Shown in pieces: positions 11,901 through 22,200 of a stretch of 64,000 bases of DNA. The number at the start of each line of letters is the position of its first letter. The stretch's first letter is position 1. Below the pieces are notes generated by a model, which was not told the origin of the DNA, searched no databases, and saw only the letters and a list, made by a program, of their open reading frames with translations. Source of the DNA: Zygnema cylindricum. Its lineage: Eukaryota > Streptophyta > Zygnematophyceae > Zygnematales > Zygnemataceae. A program made the translations under genes and the position numbers. The stretch is taken from contig JBBHKE010002497.1 in the NCBI GenBank assembly GCA_037447655.1, positions 249,622 through 313,621 of the forward strand, given 5' to 3'.

Positions 11901-13325
11901 GATATAAGTGGGTTTTCAGATTAAATCTGAATCCGGAGAATACTATTGAGCGGTATAAGGCCCAGTTAGTGGCAAAAGGTTTTACTCAGAAAGAGAGAAT
12001 AGACAACGACGAAATCTTTGCTCCGGTCGTCAGATTTCCCTCGTTCCGGATACTTCTCAGTTTTGCAGTTGTAGAAGACATATAAGTACACCAGATGGAC
12101 ATCAAGACAACCTTCTTGCATGGAAAACTAGAGGAGGAGATCTTCATGCGACAGCCGAAAGGATTCGTGGAATAAGGAGAGGAAAGTAAGGTATGTCGGC
12201 TGATCAAATCTCTCTATGGTTTGAAACAGGCGCCCAGAGAATGGAATAAGAAACTTGATGAGTTCCTTACCGTTCAGGGATACATTCAGATCAGTTCAGA
12301 TCATTCAATTTATGTTTTTGAAGATGAGGAAGGTGTCATCTTTATTGCAATTTTCGTTGATGATTTGATTGTTCTGAGTAAGTCAATGAAGAAAATCAAC
12401 AAACTAAAACAAATCTAAAGGGAAGATTTGAAATGAAGGACATGAGGGAGGCAAGATATATTTTAGGAATACAAGTAGAGAGAGATAGAGAAAAGAGAAT
12501 AATTAAACTAACTAAGAAAGAGGCAATTGGAAATATGTTGGAAAATTTTCAGATGGACAAAGCCAACAGTTGTACAACTCCCGTGGATCTAAAAAAGAGA
12601 GGTAAGGGGAGTGAGGAAGGAGACATCCTAATTCTAGATGATGAACTAGGTCCAGAAGAGAAGAAGTTTATGCAGACTATCCCATACAAACAGGTAGTGG
12701 GCAGTCTGATTTATTTTATAAATTGTACCAGACCGAATTTGGCAGCGGCTGTAGGAGTACTAAATATGATTTTGAATGCTCCTACCAATAGGGTCCTCAG
12801 ATATCTCATAGAAACTAGGGATCTATGGCTGCATCTAGGTGGGGAAAACACTGACATCACCACTTGGAGTGATGCCAGCTATGGGGATGCTCCGATGCGA
12901 ACATGTACATCTGGATATCTTTTGTATGTGGGGAATGGTGGTTGTTGCTGGAGCAGTAAGCAACAAAAGGTCATTGCTCAGTCCACCATAGAGGCAGAGT
13001 ATATGGCATCTTGCTCTGCTGGGAAAGAATTAATGTGGGTCAAATCATTGCTTGGTGAATTAGGGCATCTTAAAAGTGGAATTCAAAAAATATTATGTGA
13101 TAATCAAGCAGCTATTGCAATTGCTGCTAATCCAAAATATCACTTTAAAGCAAAGCACATGGATATTAGACTTAGCTTTTTAGGGAAAAGGTGGAGAACA
13201 TAATAATAAGTTTAGAATATAGACCAGACAATGAGATGGTGGCAGACATGATCACAAAGACTGTAGCTTCTCCTAAAGTAATTTTTTGCAGAGAAAAGTG
13301 TGGACTTAAACGTAAAAGTGACTAG
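8967..13325 (+). pseudogene. Gag-Pol of element K, broken
   Basis: Gag starts in the LTR (MEVSQLQVIGPPSRVP). The primer-binding site at 8,988-9,001 has one mismatch (GTTATAGGCCCACC). A frameshift follows near 9,030. Recognisable blocks: Gag core 9,328-9,900, protease (WIVDSGASMHIC near 10,120), pre-integrase (LWHKRLGH near 10,520), integrase (SDIWGPARVPSPGGKRF near 10,720; RSDNGGEYTSNQFEEFL near 10,905; ERLNRTPNDSARSML near 11,020), RT (INEEMASIMAADTWEL near 11,825; FVDDLIVL near 12,355) and a long RT-RNase H stretch at 12,433-13,203 with TMEAEY altered to TIEAEY. Several frameshifts and stops; no full-length product possible. Confidence 0.88.
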
Positions 13326-13337
13326 AAAATAAGAGAG

Positions 13338-14292
13338 TGTTGAAATTAAAAGTTTTTGTATTTTCTAGTTTTCGTAATTGATTTAAAATGAGGAGGAAAA
13401 AGCAGAGGCAGCCTGCTTCTAACTTCTCTCTACGGCCCCCATACTTGCCGTAGTCAGTGAAGGCTTGAGAGGAAGTTAGAGCCATGGCTGCGTATGCTGC
13501 TCCCAAAGTCAAAAGGCAGCCCTTTTTGTAAACTTTTCAAAAAGGTTGACGGACCCAGGATTTGATCCTGGTACCTACCGTCCGTCTAAACAACCTACTA
13601 TCGTTACCATGTAGCCTAGCACCTGTGTCGAAGTATATAGGGTACGATAGCTACTTAAAAATATGCAAATAGGAAAGTTCATTTAACTGACGTAACAGAC
13701 CACAATCGCATAGACATAGTTAGATAGAGTTACATCGGAAATACTACTTATACTTTTAACGGTCCTGAATTAAGGTTGTTATCAATCGGACAAAAGAGGA
13801 AGAAGCCGGCATCGCAAAATAGACGATTTGGCGGTTTGCGTTCACAGCCACACCTGGTGACACATGGCAACATGACATTGGATAGTGGCATATTCGAGTC
13901 ATACCATGGCGAACCCGGATATGGCAGGCGTCTTCTTCTTGGCCATGTGGTACTATGGCAGTACAGAAAGTACTCCAGGCTAAGTACATTTCTGAGGGAT
14001 AAGACATGGGTTTAGGACTTATGAGAATTAGAAGTAGCCGCCTCTCTCCAAGGGCGCTTCTGTATAAAAGGTCATATTTGACCATTGATAATTAACTGCT
14101 CAATGGAAAAAATTCAAGGATTCTTTTTATAGTAGACTCAGGGGAGTCTGCTTTTCCAAGGGGTGAAGCGTGCTCAGTCTGTATTCTGTCAGGGTGTCAG
14201 CAATACTCATACAAAGACAAAGGAATTGAGGCTATCCTAAGGGCTTCTGTAAGCTGCCTACTTTGAGTACCAATGGAGGTTTCACAGTTGCA
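13338..14292 (+). repeat. 3' LTR of element K
   Basis: 955 bp, directly after a purine-rich tract (AAAATAAGAGAG). The G-box seen in the 5' copy is CACATG here, and a stretch around 13,990 covering GTAC motifs is deleted. The tRNA-like T-arm (GGATTTGATCC at 13,558-13,568) is kept. Confidence 0.88.
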
Positions 14293-14297
14293 TTAAT

Positions 14298-14574
14298 GTG
14301 GGTCAAATCCTTGTTGCGAGAATTGGGGTATATGAAGGAGGGAGTGCATGAAGTGTTTTGTGATAATCAAGTTGCCATTGCAATTGCAGCTAATCCAAAA
14401 CATCATTTCAAGGCGAAGCATATGGACATAAGATTGAGTTTTGTGAGGGAGAAAGTTGAGAATAAGATTGTGAATCTTGTATATAAATCTGATGAGGAAA
14501 TGGTAGCTGATATGATGACAAAACCAGTGCCATCTCCCAAATTAAAATATTGCAGAGAAAAATGTGGACTATAA
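14298..14574 (+). pseudogene. element B RNase H C-terminal end
   Basis: Continuation of the B polyprotein after K: LMWVKSLLRELGYMKEGV, then FCDNQVAIAIAANPKHHFKAKHMDIRLSFV and the C-terminal MVADMMTKPVPSPKLKYCREKCGL ending in a stop. The polypurine tract AAAATAAAGGGAG precedes the 3' LTR at 14,609. Confidence 0.88.
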
Positions 14575-14608
14575 CTGAAGTTAAAAATAGACTAGAAAAT
14601 AAAGGGAG

Positions 14609-15617
14609 TGTTGAAATTAATAGATTTTTAGAGTATTTTCTAGGACTAAATATGTCTGTATAACAAAGAAAAGAAAAGGGCGGACAGCCTGCCTCCACCT
14701 CCTCTCTCTAGCCACCATACTTGTTGTAGTCACTAAAGGATACAGAGGGTGGTTGAGCCATGGTTGCCTTAGTTCAACAGGCAGTACTAAAGAGTGACTT
14801 ATATCACTCTCAACTAAAAGGTTGAGTCCCGTAGGACTCGAACCTCTGACCAGTAGAGTACGATGTAGCCATTTACTATTACTAGTCTTTCCTAGAAGTC
14901 CGTTAAAGTACATAGTGTTTGATACATATTTAAACTGGTACATGGTCTTGAAACCGATAAACTGAAATGTGAACAAAGGAACATAGAAGTAGTTAAAGTT
15001 TCATTGCAGACGTCATTTCGCACGAAACAAATGAATTAGACATTTGTTTTGACGACCGATATTTAATGTCAGATTTAATCTGACGGAAAACATCATTGCC
15101 GAGATGGCGGAATGGTCTTTTTGGCGTTTATAGACATGGCATGACTTGGCGACACGTGGAAGGATAACATTTGGTCGTAAGAATTCCAGGGAAGTTACGG
15201 ACGAGTGGAAGGGTGACACGCGTCCACTCAGTGGCCTTGTCGTAAACAGGCCGTAAAGAAAAGACATCGACCGTCGTACCTTTCAGTACTTTACAGTCAT
15301 GTGATTGGTTCGTACTTCAGTAGATAGGGGTTGTGTGAGGGGTTTAGGACTTAGGAAAATCTGGTAGGTAGTCACCTCTCTTTAAGAGAACTTTGTATAA
15401 AATTGGCATTTTTGCCGGCTCATAACTAATCGGCTGGTTGGCCGTTTTCAGTGATTCTTTTTCCTACGGACTCAGGGGAGTCCAAGCTCCATATGAGTGT
15501 AGTCAGACTGTCAATTTGCCTTCTTGGGCAGCAGTGTTTGTGGCTTGAATTGGGTTAGTTATAAACTATCTATAGGCTTCTTGAATTCTGTAGTCCAATG
15601 GAGGACACAGAATTGCA
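14609..15617 (+). repeat. 3' LTR of element B
   Basis: 1,009 bp, TGTTGAAATTAATAG to GGACACAGAATTGCA. G-box at 15,153-15,158, tRNA-like segment with a perfect antisense B-box at 14,834-14,844, and TATA (TATAAAA) near 15,392. It abuts H, which resumes at once with CTACCTTTTTCAGC. Confidence 0.88.
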
Positions 15618-17087
15618 ACTACCTTTTTCAGCAGTGAAATAAGCTTCCTCTTCAAAGCTAGCATTAAAGGTTCCCTTTCTAGTGCTAATCTCAAAACCCT
15701 CATCATCTAACACAGACGTTGAGATAAGGTTTTTGTTTAACTCTGGAATAAACAACACATCAAAGAATGTCACTATGGATGTCTTTCCCTCCACTCAGAC
15801 TTTTAGATCTACCGATCCCACCATACTTGTAGTGACTACTCTCCCATCCCCATACTCTATCTCTACGATATGAATCTTTCTCATCTTAGTGAACACGTGT
15901 TTGTCTTTATACATGTATATGGAGGCACCCGAATCCACAATCCAACCTCCTTCACCTTTTAATCCTTCGAAAGCACATTTCTACTTTCGTGGAATTTCGA
16001 CCTTGGTCTTCGTGTCCAACTCCTCATCTAACAATAGCTCATCGTCCTCTTTTATGTATTCCTCCTCATGTACCTACGTCACAATAGCCTTTTTCTTTCC
16101 TCTTAAAGATCCATCGATCTACCCCTCCTTTAACCGTAGTTCAGTTAGCTTATAGCACTCAACCATATAGTGCCCTAGTTTCTTACAGAAATGACACAGC
16201 CCCTTAGAAGCCCTCAGTCCCGATTTATCGCACTAATTTTTCTGCCAGTCTCTCCGTAGTTTCCGACCGGTTTTCGGGAATCCTTGATCCTCCAATCTGT
16301 CCCTGTTGCTAAGGCTTGCCCACTCTTTCGTTCCTTTTGGGGCTCTATCGTATGCTCTCAAACGAGAATCATCACTACCACAAAATTCCATATCCACCTT
16401 GAGTCCGACAAGTTTTGCACTCGGTTAAATATATTCTTGAACTCATCGGGTAACTTCATGAGCAAGCAGTTAACCTTTTCTTTTTCTAATTCTACTTTTC
16501 CAGCACTCTCTAGTTCAATGAAAATTGTTGCAAGCTCATTACAAAATTCCAACATCTTCCCCTCCATGTATACATATGCGTCTATATATTGATCTGCCAA
16601 TTGTTGTTGCTGAATTGTACCACTTCGGTACATCTCTATGAGAGCCACCCATAGATTGGATGCCATTTCTACCTAAAAATGAGGAGATGCAAGTCCTTGA
16701 GTAAGATGGTGGAGTATGAAATGTTTTTTTGCCATGTTATTGTAATCCCATGTATCAATATCACTCTCGTCATTCCTTGGAACACAAGATATGAAAGCCG
16801 ATCCAGTTTCTATAGGTATTGCGATTTGTGTGATTGTCTCATTTTTTTCCCTTTGTCTATCACAATACTCTCCCCATCCTCACTCTCCTCCGGTGGAGCT
16901 GGATCTGTCTTTTTGGTAAACATGGTCCCTGCAAACCCTTGAGCAATACCGAAGCTGGATGGACGCCTCACTCATCCACTCGCTATCCTCAAAACATTTT
17001 CTCACATAGAGCTCCTATCATCATACTCTTCTAGTATATGAAGCAAGTTCCGTTAAAGATGGGCACCAAGAGGGTGGGCCCATAATC
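15618..17087 (-). pseudogene. copia element H: Gag and protease part, decayed
   Basis: Minus-strand 5' half of H, split from 1-1,898 by B. Gag begins in the LTR as MEVSKL and continues through the translated primer-binding site; the Gag core is at 16,358-16,666 (ALIEMYRSGTIQQQQLADQ), a zinc knuckle lies near 16,140-16,205 and protease near 15,925-15,950 (IVDSGASIYMYKDKH). Stops and frameshifts are frequent. The primer-binding site at 17,073-17,086 reads ATTATGGGCCCACC on the minus strand (one mismatch). Confidence 0.85.
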
Positions 17088-18143
17088 AGCAACTTTGAGA
17101 CCTCCATTGGTCCTCAAAGTAGGCAACTCACACAAAGCTCTATAGGATAACCCTGACCCCTTTGTGTTTCAGCAAGAATAATTGCCACCCTGGCAAACAA
17201 AAACTCTGACCACCTTCACACCTGTGAAGACAAGACTCCCATGATTCGATAGCAAAAAGAATCTTTGAATTTGCTCCCGTGAGTAATAAGTTATGAATGG
17301 TCAAAGTTCACCTTTTGTATAAGAGCTCTCTGGGAGAGAGGGGGCTACCTACCAAAATTTCTAAGTCCTACATCCCTCTCTAAACCCTCTACTACTAGAG
17401 TATGGTACCAATCACTAGACTGTTTCGTACAGAAAGGTACAGAAGCAAAAGTACTTTTTGTACGGCCATCGTACGGCATGGCTGAAATGTTGACGCTTTC
17501 CATATCAGGATTAGTTCCCATATTCTCCGGAGATGCCGCAAGCCAATGATGTCGTGCCACGTGGTGCTTCACGTGGCGCTGACCGAATAACGCTAAAGTG
17601 CCTATTCTGTGATCTCGACACCTATCGTGGTCGTTCGATCAAAACTAGCTTTTGATTCTAGCTGTTGAAAATTAATGCGAGATATTTGTTTCGCATTCGA
17701 AAACAAATGCGCGGTATTGATTTCGCTAAGTATCGTACACCGTACGTATTATTTAACTGTGTGTATGTTACATGTCTGTTCGCGCCATTAAATGAATTTA
17801 TGTAATTGTACATCTTTAAATACCTATCAAACCCTATATGTCTCAACACCAATCTTATACTATAGGATAAAGCTACCGGCTGCTGCTGACTTAACGAACG
17901 GCAAGTACCAGGATCAAATCCTCGGCGTTTCAAGTAAATTTTGGTAAACCTACCAAAATCTACCCCTTGTCTCTTTATCTCTAGATAGCATAGGCAGCCA
18001 TGGCTCTAACTCCCTCTCTAAGTTTCAGTGACTGCGACAAGTGTGGGAGCTGAAGAGAGGAGTTAGGGGCAGACTACCTCGGCTTCTTTTCTCCATTTCA
18101 TTTTAGACCTAGAATATACTAAAAGAAACCATTAATTTCTACA
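17088..18143 (-). repeat. 5' LTR of element H
   Basis: On the minus strand runs TGTAGAAATTAATGG to AAAGTTGCT (final A changed to T), about 1,056 bp. It holds two G-boxes (17,558-17,563 and 17,570-17,575), a TATA-like CTTATACAAAAGG near 17,307-17,320, a GTAC-rich stretch near 17,400-17,480, and the tRNA-like motif GGATCAAATCC at 17,911-17,921. The presumed target bases GTCTT follow directly. Confidence 0.85.
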
Positions 18144-18150
18144 GTCTTCA

Positions 18151-19198
18151 TGCAATTCTGTGTCCTCCATTGGACCACAGAATACAGGAAGCCTCTAGAT
18201 AGTATTTAACTAACCCACTTTAAGCCACAACCACTGCTGCCCAAGAAGGAAAACTGACAATTTGACTGCACCCCTGTGTAGCCTGGACTCCCCTGAGTCC
18301 GTAGAAAAAAGAATCACTGAAAACGGCCAACCAGGCGATAAGTTATAGGGTGGCAAAGATGCCAATTTATACAAACTCTCTGAGAGAGAGGACTATCTAC
18401 CTAAATTTTCCTAAGTCCTAGTTTTTCCTAATTCCCTCTCACAGCTCCTATCTACTGCCTGTACGAACCAATCACAAAACTGTATAGTACTAGAAAGTAC
18501 TACTGCCGATGTACTTTCTGTACGGCCTCTGTACGACAAGGCCATTAAGTGGACGCGTGTCCACTTTCCACTCGTCCGTACGTTCCTCGGAATTCCCGCG
18601 ACCGAATGATGTCTTCCCACGTGGCGCCAAGTCATGCCACGTAACTAAATGCCAAAATGACCACTCCGGGATTTCGGCGATGATGTGCGCCGTTGGATTA
18701 TATGCGAAACGTAATCTTGGCCGGAATAAATACTTGCGCGATATTTTTTCCGATGTAGAAATAAAATGCGTGGTATCCGTTTTGAATTAGCGTCGTACGA
18801 CGTACTTTATAAAACTGTATATATGTACGCCGTAAACAGTTTTGGTTAAATGAACTTTATCCTTTCGAACTAAATATATATCTATCACATACCATAGCAC
18901 TTAGCACTGGTCCTAGTCTATTAGGATAAAGCTGACCGCTACCGGTCGATTTGACGAACCGCAGGTACCGGGATCAAATCTCTGGTCCGTCAAGTATATT
19001 TTTAGTAACCTACTAAAAATAGTTGTCTGTTGAACTAAGGCAGCCATGGATCAACCTCTCTCTCTTTCCTTCAGTGACTACAGCAAGTATGGGGGCTAGA
19101 GAGCGGAGGTGGAGGCAGGTTGTCCGTCCTTTTCTTTTTCCTTTTATAAAAACATATTTAAACCTAGAAAATACTCTAGAAATCTATAAATTTCAACA
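18151..19198 (-). repeat. 3' LTR of element E
   Basis: Minus strand reads TGTTGAAATTTATAG to GACACAGAATTGCA. G-box at 18,618-18,623, TATA (TATAAATTGGC) near 18,362-18,372, tRNA-like T-arm (GGATCAAATCT) at 18,971-18,981. Differs from the 5' LTR by a CT indel in the CTCTCT run near 19,060 and scattered substitutions. Confidence 0.93.
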
Positions 19199-19213
19199 CT
19201 CCCCTTATTTTCT
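19199..19213 (-). other. polypurine tract of element E
   Basis: Minus strand TAGAAAATAAGGGGAG immediately precedes the 3' LTR. This is the expected plus-strand DNA primer site. The Gag-Pol stop TAG overlaps its upstream end, so coding runs right up to the tract. Confidence 0.85.
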
Positions 19214-22200
19214 AGTCTAATTTTAATTTTTCTTTCAACCCGCATTTTTCCCGACAATATTTAAGTTTAGGAGAGGGCACAGGTTTGGTCATCATGTCAG
19301 CCACCATTTCTTCATCAGGTCTATACACAAGATTTAGAATTTTATTTTCAACTTTTTCTCTTACGAAGCTTAATCTTATGTCCATATGTTTTGCTTTGAA
19401 ATGGTGTTTTGGATTGGCTGCAATTGCAATTGCAGCTTGGTTATCGCAAAAGATTTCATGCACTCCCTCCTTCATAAATCCCAGTTCTTGTAACAATGAT
19501 TTCACCCACATTAGTTCTTTTACAGCAGAACACGACGCCATATACTCAGCCTCCATAGTAGACTGAGCAACCACCTTTTGTTGCTTACTCCTCCAACAGC
19601 AAGCACCTTCCCCCACATACAAAACATATCCAGAAGTGCATCTTCTCATAGGTGCATCCCCATAACTGGCGTCACTCCAAGTGGTGATATCAGTATGCTC
19701 CCCTCCCAAATGCAACCATAACTCTCTAGTTCCCACCAGATATCTCATGACTCTCTTGGCTGCCTCCCAATCTCTCTTTCTAGGATCATTAAGACTCCTA
19801 CTGAGTACTCCAACTGCTGCCGCTATGTCCGGCCTGGTACAGTTCATAAAATAGATTAAGCTTCCTACGACCTGTCTATAAGGAATAGACTTCATGAACT
19901 CTCTCTCCTCTAGACTCATCTGATCGTCTAAGATCATCACTCCTCCTTCTACACTCCCATCACTTACTTTTTTCAAGTCCATGGGAGTGGTACAACTGTT
20001 AGCATTTTCCATCTGGAATTTCTCAAGCATATTACCTATTGCTTCTTTCTGAGTAAGTCTGATAATCTTCTTCCCTCTATCTCTCTCCATTTGGATCCCC
20101 AAAATATATTTTGCCTCCCCTAAATCCTTCATATCAAATCTGCCCCTAACATCTTTCTTTAGCCTATTGATATTATCTAAAGACTTACTTAACACAAGCA
20201 GATCATCCACATAAATTGCAATAAAAATGACACCATTCTCATCTTCAAACATATAGATAGAATGGTCAGAGCTAATCCGGATGTATCCCAGATCGGTGAG
20301 AAACTCATCTAGTTTCTTGTTCCACTGTCGGGGAGCCTGTTTCAGTCCATATAAGGACTTTATGAGCCTGTACACTTTGCTCTCTTCTCCTTTTTCCACA
20401 AACCCCTCGGGTTGCCTCATAAAAATTTCTTCCTCTAACTCACCATTAAGAAAAGCAGTCTTAATATCCATCTGGTGAATTTCCATGTCTTCCGCTGCGG
20501 CCAGACTGAGGAGAATCCTTACCGATGGGAACCGAACAACTGGAGCAAAGGTCTCCTCATAGTCAATCCCCTCCTTTTGGGTGAACCCCTTTGCTACCAA
20601 TCGAGCCTTATACCTCTCAATTGTATTATCTGGGTTCAGTTTTAGTTTAAATACCCATTTACATCCAATAGGTTTTCTGTCAGGAGGGCAATCCGCTAGT
20701 TCCCAAGTATTTGCTTCCATGATAGAAGCCATCTCATCATTTATGGCTCTAATCCATCTTTCTTTCTCTGGACTATTTACTGCCTCTAAGTAAGACTGAG
20801 GCTCATCTGGGTGAGATAGCTTAGTTACCTTATGTGCAGCTTGTTTTTCCTGTATCCTTTTGCTGCTCCTCCTTCCTCCCTCAAACTCCGAAGCTGGAAT
20901 GGATGGAAGTCTTGGATTTCTTCTCACTGTCTCATCGGCTCCCCTGTCCATAAAAACCGTATCTTGTCCCGCTTCTTCCATCTCCTCGAAGTCCATAGGA
21001 GTATGTGAGGTTTCCGGTGAGTCTCCTGTATCTTCGATCTCCCCTGAATCTGTAATCACAGTTTCACTCATGTCATTTTCGGGAATGACTGAGTTCTCCT
21101 CACTTTCGGACTCAAATCTGATCCTTATCTTCTTTGTATATTTGAAGGGGTCAAATGACTTCCCTTCATCCATGACAACTAAGTGTTTGACCAGAATGAT
21201 ATCTTTCTTTGCTAAGTCATAGACTCTATATCCCTTAACATCCTCATCATATCCCACAAAGTATCCAGGTTTTCCCCTAGCATCTAGTTTCCAGTTTTTC
21301 CTATCCGTGTCAAGACTGTAAACTTGGCTACCAAATACTTTAAGGTGTGAGATATCTGGTTTCCTTCCAACCCATCTCTCATAAGGTGTCACTCCCTTTA
21401 CAGCTGAGGTAAGGACTCTATTTTTAATATAGTTGGCATAGTTCATTGCCTCTGCCCAAAATCTCTTTCCTATTTTCTTGTCTGCCAACATACTACATGC
21501 ACTATCTCCTAGTGTTCTATTCAACCTCTCAGCTACCCCATTTTGTTCTGGGTTATATGGTACAGTTTTCTGGTGCTGCACTCCCTCATCTCTCAAATAT
21601 TCCTCAAACTCGTTAGAGGTATATTCCCCCCCATTATCACTCCTTATCCTTTTAATGGGGATTTCATGCAACTTCTCACTCCAAGCTTTATATTCTTTGA
21701 AGTAAGTTGATGCTTCAGACTTTGTTTTCAGAAAGTAGACTCTAGAGTATCTAGACCAGTCATCAGTTATTGTCATCATAAACCTCTTTCCTCCAACCGA
21801 AGGTACTTTTGCAGGCCCCCAAATATCTGTGTGGACTAAATCTAATACTTTCTCACCTCTATATGTGGCGGCTTTGGGAAAGGGAAGTCTGTGAGCCTTA
21901 CCTTGAGCACAACCACTACAATCATCCATCATTTCATTATCCCCAAACTCAATGCCATCTACTACCCCAAGTTTTTTCATTTCCCTTAACATATCAAAAT
22001 GTACATGCCCCAACCGCTTATGCCAAATCATCACCTTAGGGACACCAACATAGTAAGCATTCTTCTTTTCATTACTCAAGTTAAGCCTAAACATTCCTTG
22101 GCTACCCTTATCTGTTGTGAAGTAAACTTCATCCCCATACTTAGCTGTAAAGACTCCCTTTCTGGTGAAGGTATCAAACTCTTTGTCATCTAACACAGAC

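Larger units (their letters stand above)
7992..14292 (+). mobile_element. copia element K, complete but decayed, nested in B
   Basis: 6,301-bp plus-strand Ty1/copia element flanked by the 5-bp duplication TTAAT (7,987-7,991 and 14,293-14,297). It sits within the RNase H region of B: codons for VKEL stop at 7,991 and LMWVKSLL resumes at 14,293. LTRs are 995 bp (5') and 955 bp (3'); the 3' LTR lacks about 40 bp near the GTAC-rich promoter region. The internal region is 4,351 bp, matching E and C. Its coding region is frameshifted, so it is not autonomous. Confidence 0.92.
1899..15617 (+). mobile_element. copia element B, complete but decayed, carrying nested J and K
   Basis: Plus-strand Ty1/copia retrotransposon inserted into the minus-strand element H. 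Both LTRs are 1,009 bp (1,899-2,907 and 14,609-15,617). Removing solo LTR J and element K with their duplicated bases leaves an internal region of about 4.32 kb, the same size as in the intact element E. Order of domains: gag, zinc knuckle, protease, integrase, RT, RNase H. The first LTR base pair is CG instead of TG, and no clean 5-bp target duplication remains, although H resumes within a few bases on the other side. Many stops make it non-autonomous. Confidence 0.9.
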
